Notes: a model not told the origin generated them from the sequence alone. Numbered from the stretch's first letter, positions 37,568-46,112 are shown. The stretch: 64,000 nucleotides of DNA from Promethearchaeota archaeon (GCA_030599585.1 JAUVNS010000001.1:62001-126000); one strand, 5' to 3'. Numbers and translations are program-made.

Positions 37568-38365
37568 TCAATGTAACTGCTTTTGCACACTAATTTTTTC
37601 AACCGTGACTGTTTTAAAATATGGCAAATTTACTGATAGTTCTTGCAAAAACGAGTTCAAATTTACAATTGCCACAAGTGGGACTGAATTATCGTTAATT
37701 TTTATCCAATTTGATTCTACTGTAACCATAAGCGGAATTAGAGTAAATGGTAACCGTTTTTTATAGTTATAGCTTAATCCTAATATCTCTTGAATCATAT
37801 TCGACAGGATTTCTGGATTCTTTTTAAGGGCTTTTACTCGCTGATATTGTAAATTCGCAGCCTTGTTCATGGCGGAATAAGAATCTTTGCGCTTCCATTG
37901 TTTAGCGTCTATAACAAGTATATAGTTTTGATAAATCCCTATTACATCAATTTCGTATCGTTTTTGAGAAGTTTCATATTTTAACTCAGACTTATCTGAA
38001 AACCTATAATTTTTTATCACCTTATAATGATTTTGAGATAAAATTTCTTGAATTAGCGCTTCGAATCCGTCGTAGTTTAATAAATATGATAATTGGTTTA
38101 TATCTAAATCCAAGTAGTTGAAGCATCTCGTAATAAACGCAATTTTGTCAATTACAAGGTAAGGTATGTAATTCCCTTTTTGAATCGTGATAAATTCAAA
38201 TCCTTTTATAAAATCCAGGACTTCACATTTATCAAAAGTCTTAAAAAGATCAATATCAGAAAACTCAAACCACAATTCGGTGACTTCCGAATTCGATTCT
38301 TTAAGTAAGTCGTAAATATCTGAAAAGAAATGTTTAACTGATGAATAAGAAAAAGGATCGATCAT
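37568..38365 (-). CDS. Putative PD-(D/E)XK nuclease-fold protein
   Basis: A 265-residue protein whose middle reads SQKRYEIDVIGIYQNYILVIDAKQWKRKDS. This is an Asp followed after a strand by D-A-K, the restriction-endonuclease core. The upstream HYKVIKNYRFSDKSELKYE supplies a candidate helix and first strand. The pattern matches PD-(D/E)XK nucleases with the D-x-K form. N- and C-terminal parts are unrecognised. No methyltransferase is adjacent, so it is unlikely to be a restriction enzyme. A repair or unknown nuclease role is a guess. Confidence 0.6.
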   Translation of the reverse strand: MIDPFSYSSVKHFFSDIYDLLKESNSEVTELWFEFSDIDLFKTFDKCEVLDFIKGFEFITIQKGNYIPYLVIDKIAFITRCFNYLDLDINQLSYLLNYDGFEALIQEILSQNHYKVIKNYRFSDKSELKYETSQKRYEIDVIGIYQNYILVIDAKQWKRKDSYSAMNKAANLQYQRVKALKKNPEILSNMIQEILGLSYNYKKRLPFTLIPLMVTVESNWIKINDNSVPLVAIVNLNSFLQELSVNLPYFKTVTVEKISVQKQLH

Positions 38366-38463
38366 ATTCTAACTGAAGATGATGGTATAAAATAATATAA
38401 GGAGAGTATCGATATATTGATTAAATGAAGTATTTTGAGTTTATACTTTCTTTTATTAGAAAG

Positions 38464-38946
38464 CTAACTGGGCTCGTCAGGATTCTCAATAAGTTTTTTT
38501 ACTTCATTAAATTCGGTTAGAACTCCCTGATAAATAAATTCTTTTAGCTCGTTAATGTCTTGACACTCATCAATCTTCTCTTCTAAATCGTGATAAGGAA
38601 ACCCTATTCTTGTATTTTGTAGCCGAGCTATTTCAAAACCAAATTTTGAAAGAGTATAACTAACTAACTCTCTTATAAGAGGCGCTGTTAAAATTTTAAG
38701 GTTAGACGACGCTATAAAACGGAATACGTCAAGCGTCACCTTTTCAGCGTCCTTTTCAGAAAGACTCGTTTCTTTAACAAGCCTATCATAGATGCGATTG
38801 GGATCGAATTTGTTCTTCTTTACAATACCCTCCTTTTTATCTTTATAAAGGACTTCTGGAAACGATTGAATTATTTTTTCGTCAAACATTTTAGGAGTTT
38901 TAACTTTGATTTTAATGATTAAATTATAAAAAGAAATACTTTTCAT
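38464..38946 (-). CDS. Stand-alone ATP-cone domain protein
   Basis: A 160-residue protein resembling the N-terminal ATP-cone of archaeal ribonucleotide reductases: GIVKKNKFDPNRIYDRLVKE, then SEKDAEKVTLDVFRFI, and LTAPLIRELVSYTLSKFGFE with RLQNTRIGFPYHDLEEKI. In class III and B12-dependent archaeal reductases this precedes the catalytic barrel. Here the protein ends after the cone, with no reductase following. It may be a detached regulatory subunit or a relic. An internal ATG (MFDEK, about 38889) is an alternative start. The first 19 residues are poorly conserved-looking. Confidence 0.7.
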   Translation of the reverse strand: MKSISFYNLIIKIKVKTPKMFDEKIIQSFPEVLYKDKKEGIVKKNKFDPNRIYDRLVKETSLSEKDAEKVTLDVFRFIASSNLKILTAPLIRELVSYTLSKFGFEIARLQNTRIGFPYHDLEEKIDECQDINELKEFIYQGVLTEFNEVKKLIENPDEPS

Positions 38947-39237
38947 TAAAGCCTATTATTAAATTTTTATTAATTCCCTTAAATGATACTGAAAAGATTT
39001 ACAGATAGCGATTTTGTACTTCATTTTATAATCGTTTTTGAGTAAAATTGAATAATAAAACTTGAATAAATTTATAAAAGGATTTCCTTTTGATATTAGT
39101 ATATTTATATAATATATTATTTTAAATGGTTTTATAAGAAATTAGGATAAAATAGGTTTATGATTATACTTAGAAGCAGTGTCTTTTTAGCTAACTTCTT
39201 TTAAATCTTAGATAGTAGCCAAGATTGTCGTAGGATT

Positions 39238-40650
39238 ATGTCAGAACAGAAAAATAGTATTATTAAATCAATAGTTTTAAGTTTATTTGACGACGATGGA
39301 CCCACCCCTAAGATTTACTGGCCTACAGCAATGGACGAATCGTCACGCTTGCTAATAGCGATGAAAACGATTTCGCTATTAATGGGGGATTCTGTGTATC
39401 AAAATGGAACTTCGTCAGATAGTGTTAATTATTTCGGCATATTACCTTTTCCAGATTTAAAATTGAACGGGTTGACATATTTCTTCTTAATTCTTGATCC
39501 GACGGCCAGAGGCAACGCTAAGGCAGCTACTATTACCGTTCTAATAAATGAAGACGATAGGGTTTTTTTCTACGAAAATATGAAGTATTTAAGAGTCATA
39601 ATAGATAAATCTGCGTCAAGAGTTCAATTAGCTAAAACGATGGAAGAAAACCAAACAATTATGGATGATTTAAAAGAAGAATTATTCAATTTTACTAGCG
39701 AGATAAAGGATCCCTTCCTAAATTTGAGACAAATCAAAATTCTTATGACAGGATTGGATCGAGCGGGAAAAACAAGTTTCTTGCATGCCGTTAAGCAAAG
39801 ATATAGTGAAATTATCAAAACTTTACCAACTAAGGGAGTCGCACGAAGCGAAGAAAAGATATTCGAAGAACAAAATTCTAAGATATCGCTTTGGGATTTA
39901 GGGGGGCAAAAGAAGTACAGAGATAAATTTATTGAACAAAGAAAAGTTTACCTCTACAACGTTGATCTACTTTATTATTTTATAGATATTCAAGATTCAG
40001 AAAGGATTTCGGAAGCAATTGAATTGTTTGAAACCGTCATCAATTCTCTTATCGAATTGGAAGAATTTCCCCCAATTGTTGTATGCCTCAATAAATTTGA
40101 TCCCGATATTAAAAATGCGAAGGAAATTAAAAAAAATATTAAAACTGTAAATGAAAACATTCATTTAATCTCTGAAAGGTTTTTTGTGAAGATTTTCCAG
40201 ACTTCTATCTTTGATCATTGGTCGTTAGTCTCAGCTTATTCCTACGGTTTATCGCAATTAAGCCCTAATAGGGAACTGTTTCAAAATCAATTAAAGCATT
40301 TTGCGAAGAAAATAAATTCCGATGCAATACTATTGCTCAACGAAAATGGAATTATCCTTTCAAATTTCTCTAAGCCTGGCATTTCTGAAAGGGTTTTTGA
40401 AATTTCTGCCCCTCACTTCCAAACATTGTATAAAACATTTAAGGAATTTAAAATACTTAAACAAGATTTTTTAATTTCATCTGGAATAACTTCTGAATCA
40501 AAGAAAATAATATTTAAAAGGATTCCTGTTGAGAAATATAACCTTTACCTACTTTTGTTCTTGGAAAAAGAGCTAAATATTGATAAAATAGATAAAAATT
40601 TACCTAAATTATCTAAAAACTTGAATGATTTAATCCAGACTTACATATAA
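39238..40650 (+). CDS. Rag/Gtr-like GTPase with N-terminal LGPxP-type module and C-terminal roadblock-like domain
   Basis: A 470-residue three-part protein like 31625. Residues 8-125 hold the module: IIKSIVLSLFDDDGPTPKIYW, GILPFPDLKLNGLTYF and VFFYENMKYLRV. The G domain shows G1 GLDRAGKTS (172-180), WDLGGQKKYR (219-228), G4 NKFD (about 285), and QTSIFD (about 321). A Rag-like LSPNRELFQNQLKHFAKK follows at about 341. The C-terminal domain (about 355-470) is roadblock-like (DAILLLNENGIILSN). Its G4 is canonical, so together with HKYD and SKGD the three Rag-type proteins differ at the base-recognition motif. No ribosome site is visible before the ATG. Confidence 0.88.
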   Translation: MSEQKNSIIKSIVLSLFDDDGPTPKIYWPTAMDESSRLLIAMKTISLLMGDSVYQNGTSSDSVNYFGILPFPDLKLNGLTYFFLILDPTARGNAKAATITVLINEDDRVFFYENMKYLRVIIDKSASRVQLAKTMEENQTIMDDLKEELFNFTSEIKDPFLNLRQIKILMTGLDRAGKTSFLHAVKQRYSEIIKTLPTKGVARSEEKIFEEQNSKISLWDLGGQKKYRDKFIEQRKVYLYNVDLLYYFIDIQDSERISEAIELFETVINSLIELEEFPPIVVCLNKFDPDIKNAKEIKKNIKTVNENIHLISERFFVKIFQTSIFDHWSLVSAYSYGLSQLSPNRELFQNQLKHFAKKINSDAILLLNENGIILSNFSKPGISERVFEISAPHFQTLYKTFKEFKILKQDFLISSGITSESKKIIFKRIPVEKYNLYLLLFLEKELNIDKIDKNLPKLSKNLNDLIQTYI

Positions 40651-41038
40651 CTTTCCGCTAATTTGTATCACTCTTAATCCTGAATTCTTTTGACTTTACT
40701 TGATAGATTTTCTATGATGCTTTGGGTTGTGTCCCTTAGCATCTTTAAAATTATCTAATTCAATGTATATACTCCATAACATTAAGAAATTCATATAAAA
40801 CTATGAAGAATTATGATTAAAATCAAAAGAAAATAGCATCATAAATGAATAGTATAAAACATGGAGGTATCAAAAAAAGTGGAAAACCTGATTAAATACA
40901 TTTTCTATTTTTTCCTTTCGGCCTTGTTCTTCTCGTAATTGATTTTAAATTCACTTTTAATACTATATTAAAAAAAAATCCGGCGATTCTGGAGTAGTCC
41001 CTTTTGATGGGCAACAAGAATCGACTTTTTGATATCTT
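40651..41038. other. Intergenic stretch, mostly non-coding
   Basis: Contains the short candidate gene at 40861. Just before the downstream gene, GCGATTC and GAATCG form a loose inverted repeat around 40983-41024. The rest is AT-rich with no recognisable RNA gene. Confidence 0.4.
40861..40938 (+). CDS. Possible 25-residue (or 18-residue) membrane peptide
   Basis: ATGGAGGTATC opens a frame ending FYFFLSALFFS. The same GGAGGT could be the ribosome site for an internal GTG ten bases later, giving an 18-residue peptide. A single hydrophobic helix makes up most of either product. It is too short to judge conservation and may be chance. Confidence 0.25.
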   Translation: MEVSKKVENLIKYIFYFFLSALFFS

Positions 41039-41491
41039 TTATTTTTCTGGTTCAGCTCTAAACCTGTATTCTGCAACCCAAGATGTGTGAGCCTGAGAGA
41101 TAAGATTTTCAATTCGCTCTACAAACAATTTTTGCTTATCTTGAGCTTTACCATATTCATTTATGTTTGCTTTGAAGTAGTACTGCTCTTTTTTCAATAA
41201 TTCAGCAACCGATCTATAATTTACCCATTTTTCTTGAAATTTCAGAAATCTTATGGTTGGTGCTATAAAGGCTATAAGTATGGATGTAATCACGGAAAGA
41301 ACTCGCAAAATAGGGAATTCTTGGAAGATAATATCTATGATGATTAAAAGTGGAGTCATTGATGTTAAAGCAATTAAAGTTAATTGTAGAGTTGTATTCC
41401 AGTTTTTATTAAATCTAGCCTTGTTTTCATACCATTGTCTTTGATTTTCATATCTATCCTTTAAATATGTTTCAAATTCGTTATCGTTCAT
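41039..41491 (-). CDS. DUF4231/SLATT-like two-helix membrane protein
   Basis: A 150-residue protein: basic, aromatic start YENQRQWYENKARFNKNW, two hydrophobic helices (about 34-52 and 58-84), then WVNYRSVAELLKKEQYYFKA and a helical cytoplasmic tail with SWVAEY. This order is the DUF4231/SLATT signature. SLATT proteins have been proposed as pore-forming effectors in nucleotide-triggered defence, but DUF4231 members also occur alone without defence partners. No synthetase or nuclease partner is adjacent here. Confidence 0.8.
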   Translation of the reverse strand: MNDNEFETYLKDRYENQRQWYENKARFNKNWNTTLQLTLIALTSMTPLLIIIDIIFQEFPILRVLSVITSILIAFIAPTIRFLKFQEKWVNYRSVAELLKKEQYYFKANINEYGKAQDKQKLFVERIENLISQAHTSWVAEYRFRAEPEK

Positions 41492-41804
41492 TTTCGCTCA
41501 ATATATTATTATTTTTAAAAACAATTTGGAAATACTTTGATTAATTTAATTACTACATTTCATGATTTTTAACTTTTTATTAACTTGAACGATAGTAATT
41601 ATCACAAGCTAAGAAACATCCCGTTTCTATTTCATTAATAGATTAATTTTTTTTCTTAAACATTCAATATGGATATTAAGCAAAGCGTTTACTAAGAGAT
41701 TATAAATAGATTGAGATTTTGGGAGTGTAAATTTCTCATAGAGAGGCTTAATAAGGCGTGATTAAAACACACAAAATATCACAAACAAAATAAAAAGAAA
41801 AATT
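41492..41804. other. Intergenic stretch, no gene seen
   Basis: About 310 bases of AT-rich sequence upstream of the DUF4231 gene and downstream of the transglutaminase-like gene, both on the minus strand. No frame, RNA gene or strong hairpin is evident. Confidence 0.5.
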
Positions 41805-43034
41805 TTAATAGCCTGAAGCTTGTTCGTATAACCTTCTTTTTTTCCTACTCGATCTAATCAATAGAGTAACACCGATTATTACTACCCCAACAATAGATAC
41901 TATAACAATAATAATAATTAGGTCAGTGAAAAGCAAGTCTGTTTCTAATACTGTTATTTTAACTTCGTAGTTAAAAGAGTAAGCGTCGTGATCTGATGCA
42001 ACTGGAGATGGGATAAAGGGGAATTCTGAGGCATAATCGTATCCAGAGGAGGCACCGGGTATAAAAAACCACGCGCCAATGTTTAAGTTAAATCTTCTGT
42101 AATCAATTTTTTTATAGGAACTTCCTATTTGAGGTTCACACGCAATCCATCCTATTTCAGGGATATAGTATTCGACCCAAGCATGTCCTAAAAAGTTTGA
42201 GCTCCCACTGGAGGCCGCGGTGAATGTGAAAACCTCTCCTACTGCAGGATTGAATTCATCTTCAGAGACAATGAAAAAACCGGCTACTTTTCTTGCTGGA
42301 ATCCCTTGAATTCGCAATAGTGTAACCATTAAAGTAGAATATTCACTACAATCTCCTTTTTTGTTGTCAAAGGCCCAAGAGGCTCCTTTTTCTTCAGCAG
42401 GAAGAGTTCCATCGTATACTAAGTAATTGGATACATTTTCACAAATTTTCCTAGCTTTTTCTAACGGGTTATCAGAAGGAAGTACGATGCGATTTGAGGC
42501 GGTGATTAAATCAGGATCGTTTATATCGTAATAAGTTTCTGTATTATTACAATATAAATTAAACATTTCATCAGATGTGTCATAGCTTCCTATATCAGTA
42601 TCTCCTATGTTGCCAAAAGCGATTTCGTTCAGCTTTATAAGATATTTTTGACTAAGTGTAATTGTTTCAGAAGTACTCATAGCAGTAACATTAAATAGAT
42701 CATAGGTATTGTTGAATTTATCATGTGACCCCATTATAAGCGTATCGTATCCAGTTATAGAATTGTACAAGAGTTGAGCTTCTTGATATGGTGGAGTATA
42801 TTGGGTTATTGACGAATTAGGTTGTCTATTATTCAAACGTACAACTTTAAAATAATAATTTTGCGGAGTTATTCTCGTATGAGTGAAAGTATAGTTTATG
42901 TCTACTTGATATGTAATTCCTTGGTTGATTGAATAATTAGATACACCGTCAGTAGAGCTAACTGCGAGCTCATTGGTGATATTTAACGGGAATAGAACAA
43001 TTAATACTATTAATACTAGTTTGAATGCTTTCAT
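41805..43034 (-). CDS. Secreted, membrane-anchored transglutaminase-like protein
   Basis: I start at the ATG at 43034, which places a signal peptide (MKAFKLVLIVLIVLFPL) at the N-terminus. The track adds 30 residues with no such feature. The domain of interest is transglutaminase/protease-like: NKKGDCSEYSTLMVTLLRIQ (Cys about 229), GHAWVEYYIPEIGW (His about 284), with ACEPQIG in the usual Asp position. A C-terminal helix (about residues 364-390) ends in RSSRKKRR and anchors it with the domain outside. The family includes cysteine proteases and protein cross-linkers. The replaced Asp may weaken catalysis. Confidence 0.85.
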   Translation of the reverse strand: MKAFKLVLIVLIVLFPLNITNELAVSSTDGVSNYSINQGITYQVDINYTFTHTRITPQNYYFKVVRLNNRQPNSSITQYTPPYQEAQLLYNSITGYDTLIMGSHDKFNNTYDLFNVTAMSTSETITLSQKYLIKLNEIAFGNIGDTDIGSYDTSDEMFNLYCNNTETYYDINDPDLITASNRIVLPSDNPLEKARKICENVSNYLVYDGTLPAEEKGASWAFDNKKGDCSEYSTLMVTLLRIQGIPARKVAGFFIVSEDEFNPAVGEVFTFTAASSGSSNFLGHAWVEYYIPEIGWIACEPQIGSSYKKIDYRRFNLNIGAWFFIPGASSGYDYASEFPFIPSPVASDHDAYSFNYEVKITVLETDLLFTDLIIIIVIVSIVGVVIIGVTLLIRSSRKKRRLYEQASGY

Positions 43035-43189
43035 GGTTGTGAGATCAATTAAATTATGTTTTGTATAGATATTATGAAAATCTCTATTTTTATTTGTTCT
43101 GGTATTTTTACTAAAGAAGAACATTATTAAGACAGAAATTTTATTATGTTAATAATTAAATTTTGAGCTACTACTAAGGGTAAGATACT

Positions 43190-43831
43190 ATTATCTACAA
43201 AATATTTCTAATTGATAGCGACAGTGGGATTTCACTTCTAGAAACTACTTTTAAGGAATTAAAATATAAAAACAATGGTAATAATGTTATACCCGGTTTT
43301 TTTAATGAAATAAATGAGATAATCGATAAAATTCAAGCTGCTATGGTTAAGGGTAAAAATAAAGATGATATGACTAGAATTGTCGAATCGGAAAATTCTA
43401 CAATTATTATTGTTTACCATCCTCCCTCAAGGATTTTATATTGCTCTATTTCTGATGCTGATGATGATATAGATAAATTAATTAATGTAATTCATAAAAT
43501 ATCTAGTAGGTTCTTTAAAAAACATCAATCGGACCTAGCATTATTTAGAACTACTTCAGAGAAATCGAGATTTCAGACGATTAAAACGGATATAGAAAAT
43601 ATATGTCAAGGGGGGCGTATAGCTGAAGTCTTTCCAAGATTACTCGTGGGCGAGAAAGTCTTGCCCAAAATCGTTTCAATGGGGATGATTGACGACGAGG
43701 ACCTTCAAGTTGCCTTGAAATGCACTGGAAAAACCTCACCCTTAAGAATAGCAAGGGAGTTAGCTAAATCTCGGAACGACGTAAATAGCATCTTAAAAAA
43801 ATTAGAACAGTTAGATATCGTTAATTTCTAA
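43190..43831 (+). CDS. Longin-like domain plus winged-helix protein with non-canonical start
   Basis: The track starts at the ATG at 43343, but the same frame is open and clearly coding back to the stop at 43181: IYKIFLIDSDSGISLLE then TTFKELKYKNNG. This is the first strand-turn-strand of a longin-like domain, as in the giant protein at 48357 (AIHRYSGIPLYSKSYS). There is no ATG, GTG or TTG in this stretch. The best candidate is ATT at 43190, eight bases after GGGT. The longin part runs to about residue 140. The C-terminal 60 residues (TGKTSPLRIARELAKSRNDV) look like a winged helix. Either a rare AUU start or a sequence error explains the missing start. Confidence 0.65.
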   Translation: MIYKIFLIDSDSGISLLETTFKELKYKNNGNNVIPGFFNEINEIIDKIQAAMVKGKNKDDMTRIVESENSTIIIVYHPPSRILYCSISDADDDIDKLINVIHKISSRFFKKHQSDLALFRTTSEKSRFQTIKTDIENICQGGRIAEVFPRLLVGEKVLPKIVSMGMIDDEDLQVALKCTGKTSPLRIARELAKSRNDVNSILKKLEQLDIVNF

Positions 43832-43992
43832 GGTCATTATCATTCTAATCCTTACCTTGAGGTATAAAGGTATTACTAATTAATTTATTTTGTAAGTTAA
43901 ACAATCTATAAATTCGATAGTAAATAGAAAAAAATAAAAGGTTGTTATATTTATCTAAATTACCTTAGAATCAATTATGTGATGTTTAGATT

Positions 43993-44607
43993 ATGGAGAG
44001 TAATAAAAAAATTGTAGCAATGGTAACTTCACCCGCGAAAGACGCTCATAAGCGAAAAGCGAAAGGATTTTCTTTAGGAGAAATACAAGAAGCGGGAAAA
44101 ACTGTTGAATTACTAAGAAAATTGAATGTTGATGTTGATTTTTTCAGAAAATCTAAACATGAAAACAATATTGAAAAACTTAGAACACTAAAAGATACAG
44201 GCAAAAAAGCGAAAAAGAAGAAGCCATACGAGGCTAAAGAGAAGAAAAGGACGCCTTTTAAACCAAGAGTTTCAAAACCAGAAAAGAAACCAGCTAAAAA
44301 AGTTGTAGCCGAGAAACCAGCTAAACCAACTAAAGCCGCTAAAAAGGCACCTGCTCCCAAAAAAGAGAAAGTTAAAAAAGAAGCAAAAGCTATAAAGAAA
44401 GAGCTTCCAAAAGCTGAAACAACAGCGTTAACTTCCCTTTCGGGCTTGGGTCCTGCCACTGCCAAAAAATTTGAAGAACTTGGAGTAAATTGTGCTGAAG
44501 AGCTTGTGAAAGAAGATCCTGCTGAGCTGGCTAAACTGATTAAAGGGGTTTCGGAAGAAAGAATTAAAAATTGGATTAAAGAATGTAAAGAATTACAACA
44601 AGAATAA
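43993..44607 (+). CDS. rpl13e: Ribosomal protein L13e with Lys/Ala/Pro-rich linker and C-terminal HhH domain
   Basis: Residues about 10-67 match eukaryotic/crenarchaeal L13e: KGFSLGEIQEAGKTVELLRK, then VDVDFFRKSKHENNIEKL. A histone-H1-like tract rich in Lys, Ala and Pro (about 68-143) follows. The end (about 145-204) is a helix-hairpin-helix domain (LSGLGPATAKKFEELGV). L13e is a large-subunit protein known from eukaryotes and some archaea including Asgards. The added linker and HhH domain suggest extra RNA or DNA contacts. Usually L13e is under 120 residues in archaea, so the extension is notable. Confidence 0.82.
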   Translation: MESNKKIVAMVTSPAKDAHKRKAKGFSLGEIQEAGKTVELLRKLNVDVDFFRKSKHENNIEKLRTLKDTGKKAKKKKPYEAKEKKRTPFKPRVSKPEKKPAKKVVAEKPAKPTKAAKKAPAPKKEKVKKEAKAIKKELPKAETTALTSLSGLGPATAKKFEELGVNCAEELVKEDPAELAKLIKGVSEERIKNWIKECKELQQE

Positions 44608-44741
44608 TCCTATTTGTATATTATAATCAAGTTCTCCTTTTTTGCATATTTTTATGGAAAATAAAGGTTTTTATTATTGTAAACTATTTTTTTGATATAT
44701 TAATATCATTTTTTAAATTTCCTAAGGAAATCAGTCTAATA

Positions 44742-45236
44742 ATGGAGTATAATTACTATACCTACGAAAAAAAGGAAGCTAACATAACAGTTCATAAATT
44801 AGCTAAATGGTTTATAGAAGAGAAGTTTGAAGGAGACATAAATGAAGGATATATCTCATTCCACTCTCAAAACGATTACGATGAGTTTTACGGTGCTAAT
44901 GCAAAAATGGAGATTCACTGGGAGAAAAAAGAGAGGGCCGGTTTTTTTCATGGAAAAGAAGTTCAAAATTCTATCGAGCTTTATAGTTCAATTGGATTTG
45001 TAATTATAAAGAAGGAGAGCGATTGGCTCCTTAGTCACGAATTTGTTACATGGTTCGGACAAAGAACTAAAATGATGAGGAAAAGATATTATCGAGAAAA
45101 ATGTATCCATGGTATATTCTATTGTGATGTTACTGAGCGTCTAATTAATATTCATGTTAATGTTATTGATAAGCATTTTGATAATTTTAAACCATTCGTC
45201 ATTAAATCTCTCAGCACCATTATATGTCACGAATGA
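44742..45236 (+). CDS. Unknown 164-residue protein
   Basis: Soluble, with an aromatic- and charge-rich N-terminal half (EYNYYTYEKKEANITVHKLA; MEIHWEKKERAGFFHG) and a C-terminal strand-helix ending (INIHVNVIDKHFDNFKPF). It could be a small alpha/beta domain with a curved sheet like START or polyketide-cyclase types, but this is a weak impression. Convergent with the methyltransferase gene. Confidence 0.5.
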   Translation: MEYNYYTYEKKEANITVHKLAKWFIEEKFEGDINEGYISFHSQNDYDEFYGANAKMEIHWEKKERAGFFHGKEVQNSIELYSSIGFVIIKKESDWLLSHEFVTWFGQRTKMMRKRYYREKCIHGIFYCDVTERLINIHVNVIDKHFDNFKPFVIKSLSTIICHE

Positions 45237-45262
45237 AGTAAATTATTATTGTTATAGCTTTT

Positions 45263-46012
45263 TTACCTTCTCGCTCTTTTTTTGGCCAAAATAAAAAAAT
45301 TGTCTTTTTTATTAGGACCTCCTCTCTTCTTCATTTCCATAATTATATACATTTGTAACAATTTTTTCAATTCTTTACGCGAAAAGAAGTGATAAAATCG
45401 ATTGTAAGTCAAATTCTCTTTTGAAATTGTCCAAGGGACAAATTTGTCTCCAAAATCCTCTAACCCAAGCTTGTTTTGAGTCATCCTATAGTGAGAACTA
45501 TACAATCTTTTGAACCAATCGCGAACGAAATAATAACGATATTTTTTTTGATATTTTCTCCAAAGGGTTAAAAAAAATAATCCATTATCTTTTAAAATTG
45601 CGTATATTTGCTTTACAACGTGATTACGACTCTGGATGTTTTTAATATGGTGGATAGCTGCGATAGAAAAGATATTATCTATTGCTTCTGGTCGGATTGG
45701 TATAGCGTTGATATCGCTTTGGATTAGTTCTATTGATCTCCGTTCTTTCATTGTATAATTATGTCCCGTTTTTAATCTATTGCGAGTTATTTTCAGAAAT
45801 TCTATGGAATTATCAATACCGATAAGTTTAATGTCAGACTGTAAGAAAATTTTAAAATTTCGCCCATTAGCACATCCTAAATCAATATTGTATCCATTAA
45901 AGGATACATCTTTTTGAATGAGCTCATCAAAAAACAATTTAAAATCCTTCCATGGATAAAATCGTTTTTTATGATAATCGAGTGCCAAAATATCGTAAAT
46001 TTTCTTACTCAT
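45263..46012 (-). CDS. Trm9/ALKBH8-like SAM-dependent tRNA methyltransferase
   Basis: A 249-residue class I methyltransferase. It starts YDILALDYHKKRFYPWKDF, as in Trm9, then IDLGCANGRNFKIF (SAM motif I), LIGIDNSIEFL, SIAAIHHIKNIQSRNH (the family's SIAVIHH block), and FVPWTISKENLTYNRFYHFF, equivalent to the 'D..VPW.....Y.RyYH.F' region of Trm9/ALKBH8. These enzymes methylate carboxymethyluridine at tRNA position 34 after Elp3 action, and in yeast need Trm112. Neither partner gene is in the window. Specific RNA substrate is inferred from family resemblance only. Confidence 0.8.
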   Translation of the reverse strand: MSKKIYDILALDYHKKRFYPWKDFKLFFDELIQKDVSFNGYNIDLGCANGRNFKIFLQSDIKLIGIDNSIEFLKITRNRLKTGHNYTMKERRSIELIQSDINAIPIRPEAIDNIFSIAAIHHIKNIQSRNHVVKQIYAILKDNGLFFLTLWRKYQKKYRYYFVRDWFKRLYSSHYRMTQNKLGLEDFGDKFVPWTISKENLTYNRFYHFFSRKELKKLLQMYIIMEMKKRGGPNKKDNFFILAKKRARR

Positions 46013-46112
46013 TGTTCGAAGTAATTTAATTTAATGTAAATTTATTTGTAATTAGTACTTTTAATTCAGATATTATTAAATATTTATAAGCACCGTAGAT
46101 TGGGGGATAATA

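Noticed and set aside
37568-38365. Restriction-modification system
   Set aside because: The nuclease-like protein has no methyltransferase or specificity gene nearby.
41039-41491. DUF4231/SLATT-like gene as part of a defence system
   Set aside because: No nucleotide synthetase, nuclease or other effector is adjacent, so only the domain call is kept.
44046-44465. 139-residue minus-strand ORF rich in Phe, Ala and Ser
   Set aside because: It is antisense to the Lys/Ala-rich linker of L13e, and its composition is the mirror of that linker.
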